Positions 18,422 to 25,679 of a stretch of DNA of 64,000 bases are shown here, one piece after another. How positions within the stretch are numbered: the stretch's first letter is position 1; each line of letters starts with the position of its first letter. The stretch lies in the IMG/VR virus record IMGVR_UViG_3300035162_004467, positions 21,311 to 85,310 of that record; one strand, given 5' to 3'. A program made the translations under genes and the position numbers. This DNA comes from a virus. The notes under the pieces are model-generated. The model saw only the letters and a list, made by a program, of their open reading frames with translations. It was not told where the DNA came from and did not search any database.

Positions 18422-18992
18422 CGTCGTCCTCAACTACGGACGCTTTAGGTGCAGATTTCTGATAAGTTTTTTGTGACTGTTCCTGTTTATAATCCTTCTT
18501 GTAAGCTTCTGATTGAGCAATCAGGCTTTCTTTAATATACCCTTCAAGGAGAACCGCTAAACATTCAGCTTCTCCAGCTTCAATTGGTAGCTTGAAGAAT
18601 TGTGAAGAGTTTTTTGTAATAGTTAAACCCCAAGCTGGAGATTTGAAGGTTTCTTGGCCATCTTTGTTCTTGATAATGCGATTTTTATCCCAAGGAGTAA
18701 ATTTAATGATGGTGGTTTTTTCTTCTGTTTTATGAAAGCCCACAAAAGGAATGCGTGTTTTCATGCAAGACAGGAATTCGCCAGCTTCATTTTCTGTTAA
18801 CTTAATCGTAGTTGACTTATCTGGATTTTTAGCATTTTGCTTAAAAGAGCCTGTTTTCGTCTGATCATTCCAACTGTGTTGTAGGATCATTGAAACAAAA
18901 AGTACAGACTTCCCATTTCTGTCTTTAGTAGAATCAAAAGTGAAAGCAGATCCAGTATTCTTAGCATTTGGCTTATAAAGTGTAAATTTCAT
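18402..18992 (-). CDS. Single-stranded DNA-binding protein-like (acidic tail)
   Basis: A 196-residue protein with a basic/aromatic N-terminal beta-rich region (~1-150), a flexible Gln/Lys/Ser linker and a C-terminus of five Asp followed by V-P-F. This acidic, hydrophobic-ended tail is the hallmark of bacterial and phage SSBs, which use it to recruit replication and recombination proteins. The N-terminal part is not a recognisable classical OB fold by eye and could be a divergent OB or another ssDNA-binding fold. It heads the - strand operon that ends with a probable annealing protein. The Asp codons (GAT/GAC) provide, in another frame, the start codons of the next gene. Confidence 0.7.
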   Translation of the reverse strand: MKFTLYKPNAKNTGSAFTFDSTKDRNGKSVLFVSMILQHSWNDQTKTGSFKQNAKNPDKSTTIKLTENEAGEFLSCMKTRIPFVGFHKTEEKTTIIKFTPWDKNRIIKNKDGQETFKSPAWGLTITKNSSQFFKLPIEAGEAECLAVLLEGYIKESLIAQSEAYKKDYKQEQSQKTYQKSAPKASVVEDDDDDVPF

Positions 18993-19030
18993 AGAAAAAG
19001 TGTATTCTTATTTAGATAATCTATTGTAAC

Positions 19031-20023
19031 ATGGCATTTACTAAAATTCAACCACAACAATTACAATTACCTACTTTTACTAGTCCTAGTGGTGATTTTT
19101 CATTTACTGATCTCTCCACTGGAATCCAGATCAATTTAGATAGGACTATCACTGGTCCAATGGTCATCACTGAACTCAAAACCAGTGCAGAAACAACTAT
19201 TCTTACTGTCGCAGATAATAATTCATTTTCGGAAAATTCAATTTGCATTGCTGGCGTGAACAATCGTGTTTCAGGAGATAATAATGTTTTATTAAACGGA
19301 CGATCCACAACTGAATTTTCAGGATCATTTAACACTCTTGTTAACGGAAAATCAGTTAATTTTGGGGCGAGTGGACAGCAAAATACAATTTTAGGTGGAG
19401 ACGGAGTCTCTTTTGCCGATCAAGTCACAGGATCAGTGATATTAGCTGATCACGAGACAGCTGTAACTAATAGCACGAATCATTCTTTAATGGTTTCTTT
19501 TGAAAGCGGGGTTACCTTCCAAAATGGTGATGTCCAATTCAATGGTGATAATGCTAATTTTAGCTCCCATCTAAAAGTTGATTCAAGTCACTCTGGAATA
19601 TTTAGCGGAAATTGCTCTATAGGAGGGGCTCTAGATGTACACGATCTGATTGTTACTGGAGCCACTCAATTTTCTGGATCTGTTGATATGGATGATCCAG
19701 TAAGATTTCACGACAGTGTACTTTTACAAGACTCTTCGGAAGCAGCATCACAGACTTGGGTTAACGAAACGGGAGTTAAGTTGCTAATGGGCGCACCCGG
19801 AAATTCAGCTTTAGCGCCTTACTTAAATACTGCGGTTGGAACTAGTTTCGGAACGAACGCTTTTTCTAAAATGGGTACGAATGATACCTTGTCAGGCCAT
19901 TTATTAGTAGATACTATTGGAGACCCAGACAAGGCAAGATTAGTATTCACCTGCCATGGATTTACAGGAGTAATTGCTTTTGACGCTTTCCAAACTGGAG
20001 CGATTCCCGAACACTTTCCTTAG
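19031..20023 (+). CDS. Fibre-like adhesin with YadA-head-type repeats
   Basis: A 330-residue protein and the only + strand gene in a 7-kb block of - strand genes. The central part has short repeats of about 14 residues such as DNNVLLNGRSTTEFSG and QQNTILGGDGVSF, with regularly spaced Asn/Gly and hydrophobic residues. This matches the left-handed beta-roll of trimeric autotransporter (YadA-like) heads, also used in phage fibres, and it resembles the repeats of 46910-48133. The C-terminal part is probably a knob. The N-terminus resembles fibre attachment regions. TTGTAACA lies at 19024-19031 and overlaps the ATG, so it is unclear whether it is a promoter. It is likely a receptor-binding or head/neck fibre. 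Confidence 0.65.
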   Translation: MAFTKIQPQQLQLPTFTSPSGDFSFTDLSTGIQINLDRTITGPMVITELKTSAETTILTVADNNSFSENSICIAGVNNRVSGDNNVLLNGRSTTEFSGSFNTLVNGKSVNFGASGQQNTILGGDGVSFADQVTGSVILADHETAVTNSTNHSLMVSFESGVTFQNGDVQFNGDNANFSSHLKVDSSHSGIFSGNCSIGGALDVHDLIVTGATQFSGSVDMDDPVRFHDSVLLQDSSEAASQTWVNETGVKLLMGAPGNSALAPYLNTAVGTSFGTNAFSKMGTNDTLSGHLLVDTIGDPDKARLVFTCHGFTGVIAFDAFQTGAIPEHFP

Positions 20024-20048
20024 GCGCATCAATATCTTCTCCAACATC

Positions 20049-20432
20049 TTAATCAAGATCTATCTTTATCTTGGGAGTTCCGATAGCCTTTTGTTTGTCG
20101 GACATGTGCTTTTTGCCCACTTTCTTTTCGTAGTCATTAAAAGCTTTCCTTTTGACTGGATCTTCTCCACCGTTAGCTCCTGCCCTTTTCTCTGACAATT
20201 CTGAGGAATAATCCAGAACATCACCTATAGTTCCTTTCATTTTGCCAGTTTTCTCTACAAACCCATTGTGATCCCAAGCGTCATCTTTAGTGTCAATTGA
20301 TGCATGAGGGGCTATAAATACTCTTTTCCATTCTAGGCCGAACTCATCAATATGGATGTGTTCTTCATTCATTCCTTGAACGACTTCTTTGTGTTCTCCT
20401 GTCTCTGGGTGTTTGTAGATATAAATGGCCAT
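20049..20432 (-). CDS. Conserved phage hypothetical protein (FmdB-type N-terminus)
   Basis: A 127-residue protein. It begins like FmdB-type small regulators (M-A-I-Y-I-Y-K-H-P-E-T-G) but lacks the Cys pairs that form the zinc ribbon in that family. The middle (EKTGKMKGTIGDVLDYSSEL) and the polar, Lys-rich tail (KKHMSDKQKAI) read like a conserved small protein of marine phages. It ends the - strand operon with the glycosyltransferase and sigma-like genes, converging on the fibre gene with a 25-nt gap. Function unknown; a small regulatory or virion-associated factor is possible. Confidence 0.55.
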   Translation of the reverse strand: MAIYIYKHPETGEHKEVVQGMNEEHIHIDEFGLEWKRVFIAPHASIDTKDDAWDHNGFVEKTGKMKGTIGDVLDYSSELSEKRAGANGGEDPVKRKAFNDYEKKVGKKHMSDKQKAIGTPKIKIDLD

Positions 20433-20433
20433 A

Positions 20434-21516
20434 TTAGTAGATTTTTTCTAGAATTTTTTCAATACTTTTTTCGTAAGTAAACTCTTTCTGCAATTTTAAT
20501 CCCTCTGTATTTTCTGATTTAGCCATCTGGACGGATTGATCAATTGATGCTGAAATCTGCTCTCCGTTGAGTCTGTAATATTCTCCTTGATTGAATTTAG
20601 CTCCTTGGTGGAAAAAGATATTATCATAGCAGGGTTGTTTGCCTATAGGATTTAAAAGTAAAGAATTATTTTCATTAGCCCAATCTTTATGTGAGCTGCA
20701 ATTACTGACTATAGACCACTTCCCCAAAGCTGTTGCATTAAATGCTGGCAAGTTCCAACCCTCTCCATTGGATAAACCAGACAAGTCAATATCAATTGAA
20801 TTGATTAAATCATTTACCTCGCTGTTTGTTTTAAGTCGGGGCAAAAAGTTTACATTTGAATATTTTTGATTATTCGTCGCTTGAACGCACATTTGATGCA
20901 TTTGTTCTTTTTTTAAGAACGGGTTTCCGACTAAACAAGTTAGTTGATACCTTGGATTGTTACCAAATTTATTACACCATAGCTGTATGAGAGCTTGGGT
21001 GTTTTTTCTACGTTCCATCTTCCCAATAAGTCCAAAATGTATTATATCCTCACCAAGGTATTCTTTATTTGTCTTGTGGAAGTCTGGGTCAAAACCAAGG
21101 GGGACATAGGACACATTATTACACCCCTTATCCTTAAATGATTGAGCAGCCTCAGAGCAAGAAAAGAAAACATGGTTTTGAGCTTTTACAATGCTAACCT
21201 CCTCTTCTGTAGGAGAGTCCACTTCATAAAAAGTATATAAAAATTGATTATCTCCGATCTTTTTTTCTGATCCGTTAATATGCCAAACTTTTAGAGTGGG
21301 GGTTGACCTATCTAAACGACTTACCGCTTTGTCGGCATTTTGAGTTATGTAGTCTTGGTCTTCTTTTGATAACTTGTCAAAGGCTGAGAAGTCTAAATTG
21401 CCTATTGGGAAGATGTTTAGATCTAAATCTTTTTTCTTTAATTGCCTAAGAAAGTTTAAAGAAACATTCCCTAAGCTTAAAGAGTTGAATGGTGCATTGA
21501 GGTTCAGCTTATGCAT
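20434..21516 (-). CDS. GT4-like glycosyltransferase
   Basis: A 360-residue GT-B enzyme. The central part has the family-4 nucleotide-sugar half: a GLIGKMERRKNTQALIQLW strand-helix, where Lys/Arg contact the donor diphosphate, and a later SGLSNGEGWNLPAFNATALG stretch equivalent to the EX7E donor-binding region. The N-terminal half is less typical. It begins inside the last codons of the sigma-like gene (8-nt overlap) and is followed after one base by the FmdB-like gene, so the three are cotranscribed. Acceptor unknown; host surface glycan or a virion component are candidates, as for the other sugar genes in this window. Confidence 0.7.
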   Translation of the reverse strand: MHKLNLNAPFNSLSLGNVSLNFLRQLKKKDLDLNIFPIGNLDFSAFDKLSKEDQDYITQNADKAVSRLDRSTPTLKVWHINGSEKKIGDNQFLYTFYEVDSPTEEEVSIVKAQNHVFFSCSEAAQSFKDKGCNNVSYVPLGFDPDFHKTNKEYLGEDIIHFGLIGKMERRKNTQALIQLWCNKFGNNPRYQLTCLVGNPFLKKEQMHQMCVQATNNQKYSNVNFLPRLKTNSEVNDLINSIDIDLSGLSNGEGWNLPAFNATALGKWSIVSNCSSHKDWANENNSLLLNPIGKQPCYDNIFFHQGAKFNQGEYYRLNGEQISASIDQSVQMAKSENTEGLKLQKEFTYEKSIEKILEKIY

Positions 21517-22096
21517 TTTTTTTAATTTGTTTTTTAAATTCTTGTAGAGACTTGTGGTGTATGTTTATACATCCTTGGGCAGATATGCCGATCTTATCTC
21601 CAATATTCTTCCAAGTGTTGAGTTTACCTCTCTCTCCTCCGAAATATCTTTCTTTAAAAATAATTTTTACTCTTTCGTCACGATGGTTATTTATCAAGTC
21701 AATGATTGCGGTGAAGCTTTCTCTGATTTGACAGCTTTGATCTGGGTGTAAATCCTTAGACTCTTCAGAATAATCAATAGAATCGAAAGACAGAGTGTTT
21801 TTGTTTTTTTTCCTAGCAGTCTTTCTGCTTAAACAGAGGTATTTGGCTTTATTGCCAACATGGGTCGAAAATTTAGCTTTATTTTCATCATAATCTAAAG
21901 CTGCCTTATAGATAATATAATCTTTGTCGTTGATAATATCGGCTATGTCATTGGTGGGAAGAGACTTGGATGCGTACCTCCTAACCATATCAATGTATAT
22001 GCCAGAGTGTCTGCATATTAAAAGATTTAATGCTTCCTCGTGATCTTCCTCTTTGATCAAGTTTGTTAATTCGGGGTCGGTAGATTGATTATCCAT
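21509..22096 (-). CDS. Sigma-70-family RNA polymerase sigma factor
   Basis: A 195-residue protein with two recognisable parts. Residues ~50-100 resemble sigma region 2: an I-A-D-I-I-N-D segment, then A-A-L-D-Y-D followed by K-F-S-T, matching the FD...FSTY pattern that binds core polymerase and melts the -10 element, then a basic stretch (SRKTARKKN). Residues ~155-190 form a region-4-like helix-turn-helix (TWKNIGDKIGISAQGCINIHHKSL). Region 3 and a long N-terminal region are absent, as in compact alternative sigma factors. The gene is the first of a - strand operon and faces nrdB across a 259-bp control region. It could redirect host polymerase to phage promoters such as the GTGTAAY elements. 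Confidence 0.75.
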   Translation of the reverse strand: MDNQSTDPELTNLIKEEDHEEALNLLICRHSGIYIDMVRRYASKSLPTNDIADIINDKDYIIYKAALDYDENKAKFSTHVGNKAKYLCLSRKTARKKNKNTLSFDSIDYSEESKDLHPDQSCQIRESFTAIIDLINNHRDERVKIIFKERYFGGERGKLNTWKNIGDKIGISAQGCINIHHKSLQEFKKQIKKNA

Positions 22097-22153
22097 GCTT
22101 AACTATGGATTATGCTAGGGGTATTCTGGTAAAAATCAAGTAATTTTTTTTTG

Positions 22154-22181
22154 TTGACGGATTTTTTTCCACCAATAGAAT
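22154..22181 (+). promoter_or_regulatory. Sigma-70-like promoter toward nrdB
   Basis: TTGACG (22154-22159), a 16-nt spacer, then TAGAAT (22176-22181). Transcription would run through the repeats and inverted repeats into nrdB with a leader of about 165 nt. CCAATA (22172-22177) and TATTGG (22187-22192) form a small inverted repeat overlapping the -10 and start region, a plausible operator. Confidence 0.5.
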
Positions 22182-22201
22182 AGACGTATTGGAAGCCGCA
22201 T

Positions 22202-22253
22202 CAGTAAGGATACGAACCTTTGCAGTACAGTAAGGATGCGTAGTAAAGATACG
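22202..22253. repeat. Three 13-bp iteron-like repeats
   Basis: CAGTAAGGATACG (22202-22214), CAGTAAGGATGCG (22228-22240) and TAGTAAAGATACG (22241-22253) share the consensus YAGTAARGATRCG. Starts are 26 and 13 bp apart, so they sit on a 13-bp grid. This resembles iterons of a replication origin or repeated operator half-sites. Confidence 0.7.
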
Positions 22254-22254
22254 T

Positions 22255-22291
22255 ATTCTATTAATACTCACTTCGTTCGCATTAATAGAAT
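22255..22291. repeat. Perfect 11-bp inverted repeat
   Basis: ATTCTATTAAT (22255-22265) and its exact complement ATTAATAGAAT (22281-22291) are separated by 15 bp containing CTTCGTTCGC. There is no T-run afterwards, so it does not look like a terminator. It may be a protein-binding site, origin element or leader hairpin. Confidence 0.8.
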
Positions 22292-22338
22292 AGCTTCGCC
22301 AGATTTTTTCATTTTTTCCTTGCCTATCAACTCCGCTG

Positions 22339-22346
22339 GTGTAATT
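22339..22346 (+). promoter_or_regulatory. GTGTAATT element before nrdB
   Basis: GTGTAATT ends 9 nt before the nrdB ATG at 22356, the same placement as at 443, 43963, 46213 and 46551. A CCTATC/GATAGG pair (22323-22328 and 22348-22353) brackets it. It may be a second promoter for the ribonucleotide reductase genes. Confidence 0.35.
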
Positions 22347-22355
22347 AGATAGGAA

Positions 22356-23327
22356 ATGATTTTTGAAGAGCAAGTATCACGCAAGCCTGACCACTATTCT
22401 TGGGCAGGAGATTTTATCGAAGCAATGCACAACGGGTTTTGGACCGACAAAGAATTTAGTTTCACCTCTGATTTGCAAGACTTCAACGTGTCATTAAGTG
22501 AGCAGGAAAAAGAGATCATTGTCAGGACTCTTTCAGCTATTGGGCAGATCGAAGTCGCTGTTAAAAAGTTTTGGAGTAAGTTGGGAGATAATTTGCCTCA
22601 CCCATCATTGAGTGATTTGGGATTTGTTATGGCGAACGTAGAAGTTATTCACAATAATGCTTACGAGCGGTTGCTTCAGGTGTTGGGCTTAGAAGAAGTA
22701 TTTGAGGAGAACCTAAAATTAGATTTTATTGAGGGGCGGGTGAATTATTTGCGGAAGTATACGCACAAGTTTTATAAGAATAGTAAGAAGCAATATGTTT
22801 ATGCCTTAATTCTATTCACCCTTTTTGTGGAGAATGTGTCGTTGTTTTCCCAATTTTACGTTATAAACTGGTTTGCCCGTCATAAGAATGTATTAAAGGA
22901 CACTGATCAACAAGTTAAGTATACTCGTAACGAAGAGAACCTCCATGCTTTTGTCGGAATGAAGATAATTAATACCATCCGCGAAGAACATCCTGAGCTT
23001 TTCGACGAAGAGTTAGAAGCGCGTGTTCTTGATGAAGCCCAAGAAGCTTTCAATGCTGAAAGCAAGATTGTAGATTGGATGATTAATGGTATTCGTGAGA
23101 AAGGATTAAACGCAATTGTACTCAAGGAGTTCATTAAAAATAGAATTAACGATTCTTTGGATAAAATAGGCTTCAAACAAGCTTTTGATGTTGACAAAAA
23201 TCTGCTGAAAGATACCATCTGGTTTGAAGAGGAGTTGCTTGGAAATAATGCCACTGACTTCTTTTATGCTCGACCAGTCGAGTATTCAAAAAATTCGCAG
23301 ACGTTCAACGCCGACGACTTGTTTTAA
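22356..23327 (+). CDS. nrdB: Ribonucleotide reductase class Ia, small (beta) subunit
   Basis: A 323-residue ferritin-like protein that houses the di-iron/tyrosyl radical used by NrdA to make deoxyribonucleotides. The key metal motif is visible: E96-V-I-H99-N-N-A-Y103, corresponding to E115, H118 and radical Y122 of E. coli NrdB. E66, the glutamate in FVENVSLFSQF and the E-N-L-H pair supply the remaining ligands. The C-terminal tail ends in D-D-L-F, a typical peptide for docking into NrdA. The tyrosine is retained, so a tyrosyl-radical subclass is expected rather than a Mn/Fe type. Stop and the ATG of nrdA abut (TAAATG). Supplying dNTPs during lytic growth is the usual role of phage copies. 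Confidence 0.95.
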   Translation: MIFEEQVSRKPDHYSWAGDFIEAMHNGFWTDKEFSFTSDLQDFNVSLSEQEKEIIVRTLSAIGQIEVAVKKFWSKLGDNLPHPSLSDLGFVMANVEVIHNNAYERLLQVLGLEEVFEENLKLDFIEGRVNYLRKYTHKFYKNSKKQYVYALILFTLFVENVSLFSQFYVINWFARHKNVLKDTDQQVKYTRNEENLHAFVGMKIINTIREEHPELFDEELEARVLDEAQEAFNAESKIVDWMINGIREKGLNAIVLKEFIKNRINDSLDKIGFKQAFDVDKNLLKDTIWFEEELLGNNATDFFYARPVEYSKNSQTFNADDLF

Positions 23328-24974
23328 ATGACTGATTACTATTGGCTAAATGATAAATCAAGGTTATTCCTTGAGCGGGGATATCTTGAAAAAGGAGAAA
23401 CTCCAGAACAGAGGATTCGTGATATTGCAGATACTGCCGAAGCGTATCTCAATATGGACGGGTTTGCTGACAAGTTCGTAAGTTATATGAAGCGGGGGTT
23501 TTTCTCTCTAGCTTCTCCTGTATGGTCTAATTTTGGTCGTGATCGTGGCTTGCCTATATCTTGCAATGGAGTTTATGTGCCAGATAGGATGGATGGCATT
23601 TTAGCTAAACAGTGTGAGGTGGGCATGCAGACAAAGTATGGCTCAGGGACATCTGCTTACTTCGGAGATCTTCGCGAGCGTGGCGCACCAATCAATTCTG
23701 GAGGAGAATCTTCTGGGGCCGTCCATTTTATGGAACTGTTTGATAAGGTCGCTGCTGTTGTTTCTCAGGGGAATGTTCGTCGTGGTTCTTTCGCGGCTTA
23801 TCTCCCTATCGAACATCCTGATGTAAAAGAGTTTCTCCGCATTAAGAGTGAGGGTAACGCTATTCAAGAGATGTCTTTCGCTCTTACTGTAACTGATGAT
23901 TGGATGGAAAGCATGATTGATGGTGATCAAGAAAAGCGTCAGCTTTGGGCTTCTATAATCAGAAAGCGTTTCGAGACTGGGTATCCATACATCTTTTTTC
24001 AAGACACTGCGAATAAGAATGCGCCTGATTGTTATAAAGACAAAGGCATGAAGATTTATGCTTCTAATCTTTGCAACGAGATTAGCTTGCCGTCTAAAGA
24101 AGATGAGTCTTTTGTTTGCTGTTTATCCTCTTTGAATCTAGTTAGATGGGATGATATTATAGAGACTGATGCCATTGAAATCTTAGTCAAGTTCCTTGAC
24201 GCAGTAATGGAGGAATACATCCTGAAAACAAATAATATGCCGTTCATGGAGTCTTCCCATAACTTTGCCAAGCGTCACAGAGCTTTGGGCATGGGAGTTC
24301 TTGGTTGGCACTCTTACCTACAAAGCAAGATGATCAGCTTTGAAAGTATGGAGGCTAAAATGCAAAATAGTTCTATTTGGAAGACTATCCGTCAACGTGC
24401 AGATAAGGCTACAGAAGAATTGGCTCAAGAGTTAGGGGAACCTATGTATTGTGAGGGCTATGGTCGTCGGAATACCACCACCCTAGCTATCGCCCCGACT
24501 ACAAGTAGCTCGTTTATCTTGGGTCAGGTTTCTCCGTCTATCGAACCTCTCAATGGTAATTATTTTACTAAAGCCCTCGCCAAAGGTAAATTCACCTTTA
24601 GGAATCCTTACCTCAAAACCCTCTTGGCCGAGAAGGGTAAAGATAATGACGAAGTTTGGATGAGTATTCTAGGAACAGGAGGGTCAGTGCAGCATTTATC
24701 CTTCTTTTCTGAGGAAGAGAAGGAAGTATTCAAAACTTTTGGAGAGATCAGCCAAAAAGAAATTGTTATTCAAGCAGCCCAAAGACAAAAGTATATTGAT
24801 CAAGGGCAATCTTTAAATCTCATGGTTGCTCCTAAAGCTCCCGCGAAAGAAGTGAACCAGCTTCTAATTTATGGATGGCAGAATGGCATCAAAGGATTCT
24901 ATTATCAGAGAAGTGCTAACCCTAGCCAAGAACTAGCAAGATCCATGATGGAATGTAAATCTTGTGAAGGGTAA
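23328..24974 (+). CDS. nrdA: Ribonucleotide reductase class Ia, large (alpha) subunit
   Basis: A 548-residue catalytic subunit with the full set of residues: C79 (ISCNG) and C264/C265 for the redox pair, N247-L-C249-N-E251 for the active-site thiyl radical, adjacent Tyr525-Tyr526 for radical transfer, and the C-terminal C543-K-S-C546 that re-reduces the active site. The protein is shorter than bacterial NrdA (about 760 residues) because the N-terminal ATP-cone is absent. It therefore probably lacks dATP feedback inhibition, as in several phage and viral enzymes. It begins right after the nrdB stop, with which it forms an operon. Confidence 0.96.
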   Translation: MTDYYWLNDKSRLFLERGYLEKGETPEQRIRDIADTAEAYLNMDGFADKFVSYMKRGFFSLASPVWSNFGRDRGLPISCNGVYVPDRMDGILAKQCEVGMQTKYGSGTSAYFGDLRERGAPINSGGESSGAVHFMELFDKVAAVVSQGNVRRGSFAAYLPIEHPDVKEFLRIKSEGNAIQEMSFALTVTDDWMESMIDGDQEKRQLWASIIRKRFETGYPYIFFQDTANKNAPDCYKDKGMKIYASNLCNEISLPSKEDESFVCCLSSLNLVRWDDIIETDAIEILVKFLDAVMEEYILKTNNMPFMESSHNFAKRHRALGMGVLGWHSYLQSKMISFESMEAKMQNSSIWKTIRQRADKATEELAQELGEPMYCEGYGRRNTTTLAIAPTTSSSFILGQVSPSIEPLNGNYFTKALAKGKFTFRNPYLKTLLAEKGKDNDEVWMSILGTGGSVQHLSFFSEEEKEVFKTFGEISQKEIVIQAAQRQKYIDQGQSLNLMVAPKAPAKEVNQLLIYGWQNGIKGFYYQRSANPSQELARSMMECKSCEG

Positions 24975-25012
24975 AATTCCCCAAGATTCTGGATCGTGTA
25001 TATACATGCACT

Positions 25013-25114
25013 ATGACTGAACCGGAAATTAATTTTACAGACGAGGTAGAACTCGACGAAACAATAGCATTTATACTAGACCGTATCGACGAAGCACAAT
25101 TCGGCGAAGATTGA
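25013..25114 (+). CDS. Small acidic ORF between nrdA and hsp20
   Basis: A 33-residue reading frame starting ATG-ACT-GAA and ending TGA, with 12 acidic residues. The only long open reading in the 180-nt gap, it is intact and shows amphipathic spacing (AFILDRIDEAQ). No Shine-Dalgarno is evident. It could be a small regulatory peptide or chance; confidence is limited. Confidence 0.4.
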   Translation: MTEPEINFTDEVELDETIAFILDRIDEAQFGED

Positions 25115-25154
25115 TTTAGTATATCTCTATTGTCTGAGAATTTCCAGCACCCAA

Positions 25155-25619
25155 ATGGGGCTAGAAAAACAAAAACTAACTAAAAATAGTAGTATGACAA
25201 TGATGATAAACAAAATGTTGGCTCCCTTGGTTTTCGAGGGAGATATCTTTAAGCGTATGCAGTTGTTAGCTAATGAAGCTAATGCTCCATTGTATTCAGG
25301 CTCTGAGCCTTTTGATGCTTATAAAGACAAGGATGATAATTTTATTCTTGAGTTTGCATTGGTCGGATTAGATCAGAAAGATATTTCTGTATTTGTAGCT
25401 GGTCAAACCTTAAAGATTGAGGCAGGATCTCAGCAAAAAGATAACGATGCTGAATTCTACCATAGAAAAATATCTCGACGCTCTGTCAAGAAGCACTTTA
25501 CCTTGCACCAGAACGTTGATAAGGATTCCATTGAGGCAGAATATAAAAATGGCCTATTAAGAATCAAAATACCTCTTGAGAAAGAGGAACAAAAAGATAT
25601 AATGATCAAAGTTAAGTAA
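25155..25619 (+). CDS. Hsp20-family small heat shock protein
   Basis: A 154-residue protein. Residues ~45-150 form an alpha-crystallin domain: FALVGLDQKDISVFVAGQ (strands 2-4 pattern), a YHRKISRRSVKKHFTL segment, and the signature YKNGLLRIKIPL near the C-terminus, equivalent to the AxxxNGVL motif. These proteins bind unfolding proteins as ATP-independent holdases. Hsp20 genes occur in several marine phages and may protect phage structural or replication proteins. A downstream start at 25194 is possible, as no clear Shine-Dalgarno precedes 25155. A strong terminator (25642-25679) follows the stop. Confidence 0.9.
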   Translation: MGLEKQKLTKNSSMTMMINKMLAPLVFEGDIFKRMQLLANEANAPLYSGSEPFDAYKDKDDNFILEFALVGLDQKDISVFVAGQTLKIEAGSQQKDNDAEFYHRKISRRSVKKHFTLHQNVDKDSIEAEYKNGLLRIKIPLEKEEQKDIMIKVK

Positions 25620-25641
25620 GGCTTTGAGGTGACTTGTATCG

Positions 25642-25679
25642 CTCCTTCTAGGTTGTGCTTACCTAGAAGGAGTTTTTTT
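25642..25679 (+). terminator. Terminator whose 3' arm holds the Shine-Dalgarno of the next gene
   Basis: A perfect 12-bp stem (25642-25653 with 25661-25672), a 7-nt loop and seven T residues. The 3' arm ends AGAAGGAG and the next ATG is at 25680, so the arm contains an AAGGAG ribosome site 7 nt before the start. The hairpin should stop transcripts from hsp20 and also hide the site on any read-through RNA. Confidence 0.92.

Larger units (their letters stand above)
22097..22355. promoter_or_regulatory. Divergent intergenic control region between the sigma gene and nrdB
   Basis: This 259-bp stretch has no credible gene; the - strand ORF across it has no protein-like features. It holds a + strand sigma-70-like promoter (22154-22181), three copies of a 13-bp repeat (22202-22253), a perfect 11-bp inverted repeat (22255-22291) and a GTGTAATT element before nrdB (22339). 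A weak - strand promoter for the sigma gene (TTGATT/CATAAT, 19-bp spacer, at 22139-22109) is possible. The run of repeats is compatible with a replication origin or a multi-site operator. Confidence 0.7.

Noticed and set aside
22110-22373. An 87-aa - strand reading frame across the sigma/nrdB gap.
   Set aside because: Composition is irregular, it overlaps the sigma-70-like promoter and iteron repeats, and it reads across the start of nrdB. It is an accidental open frame.
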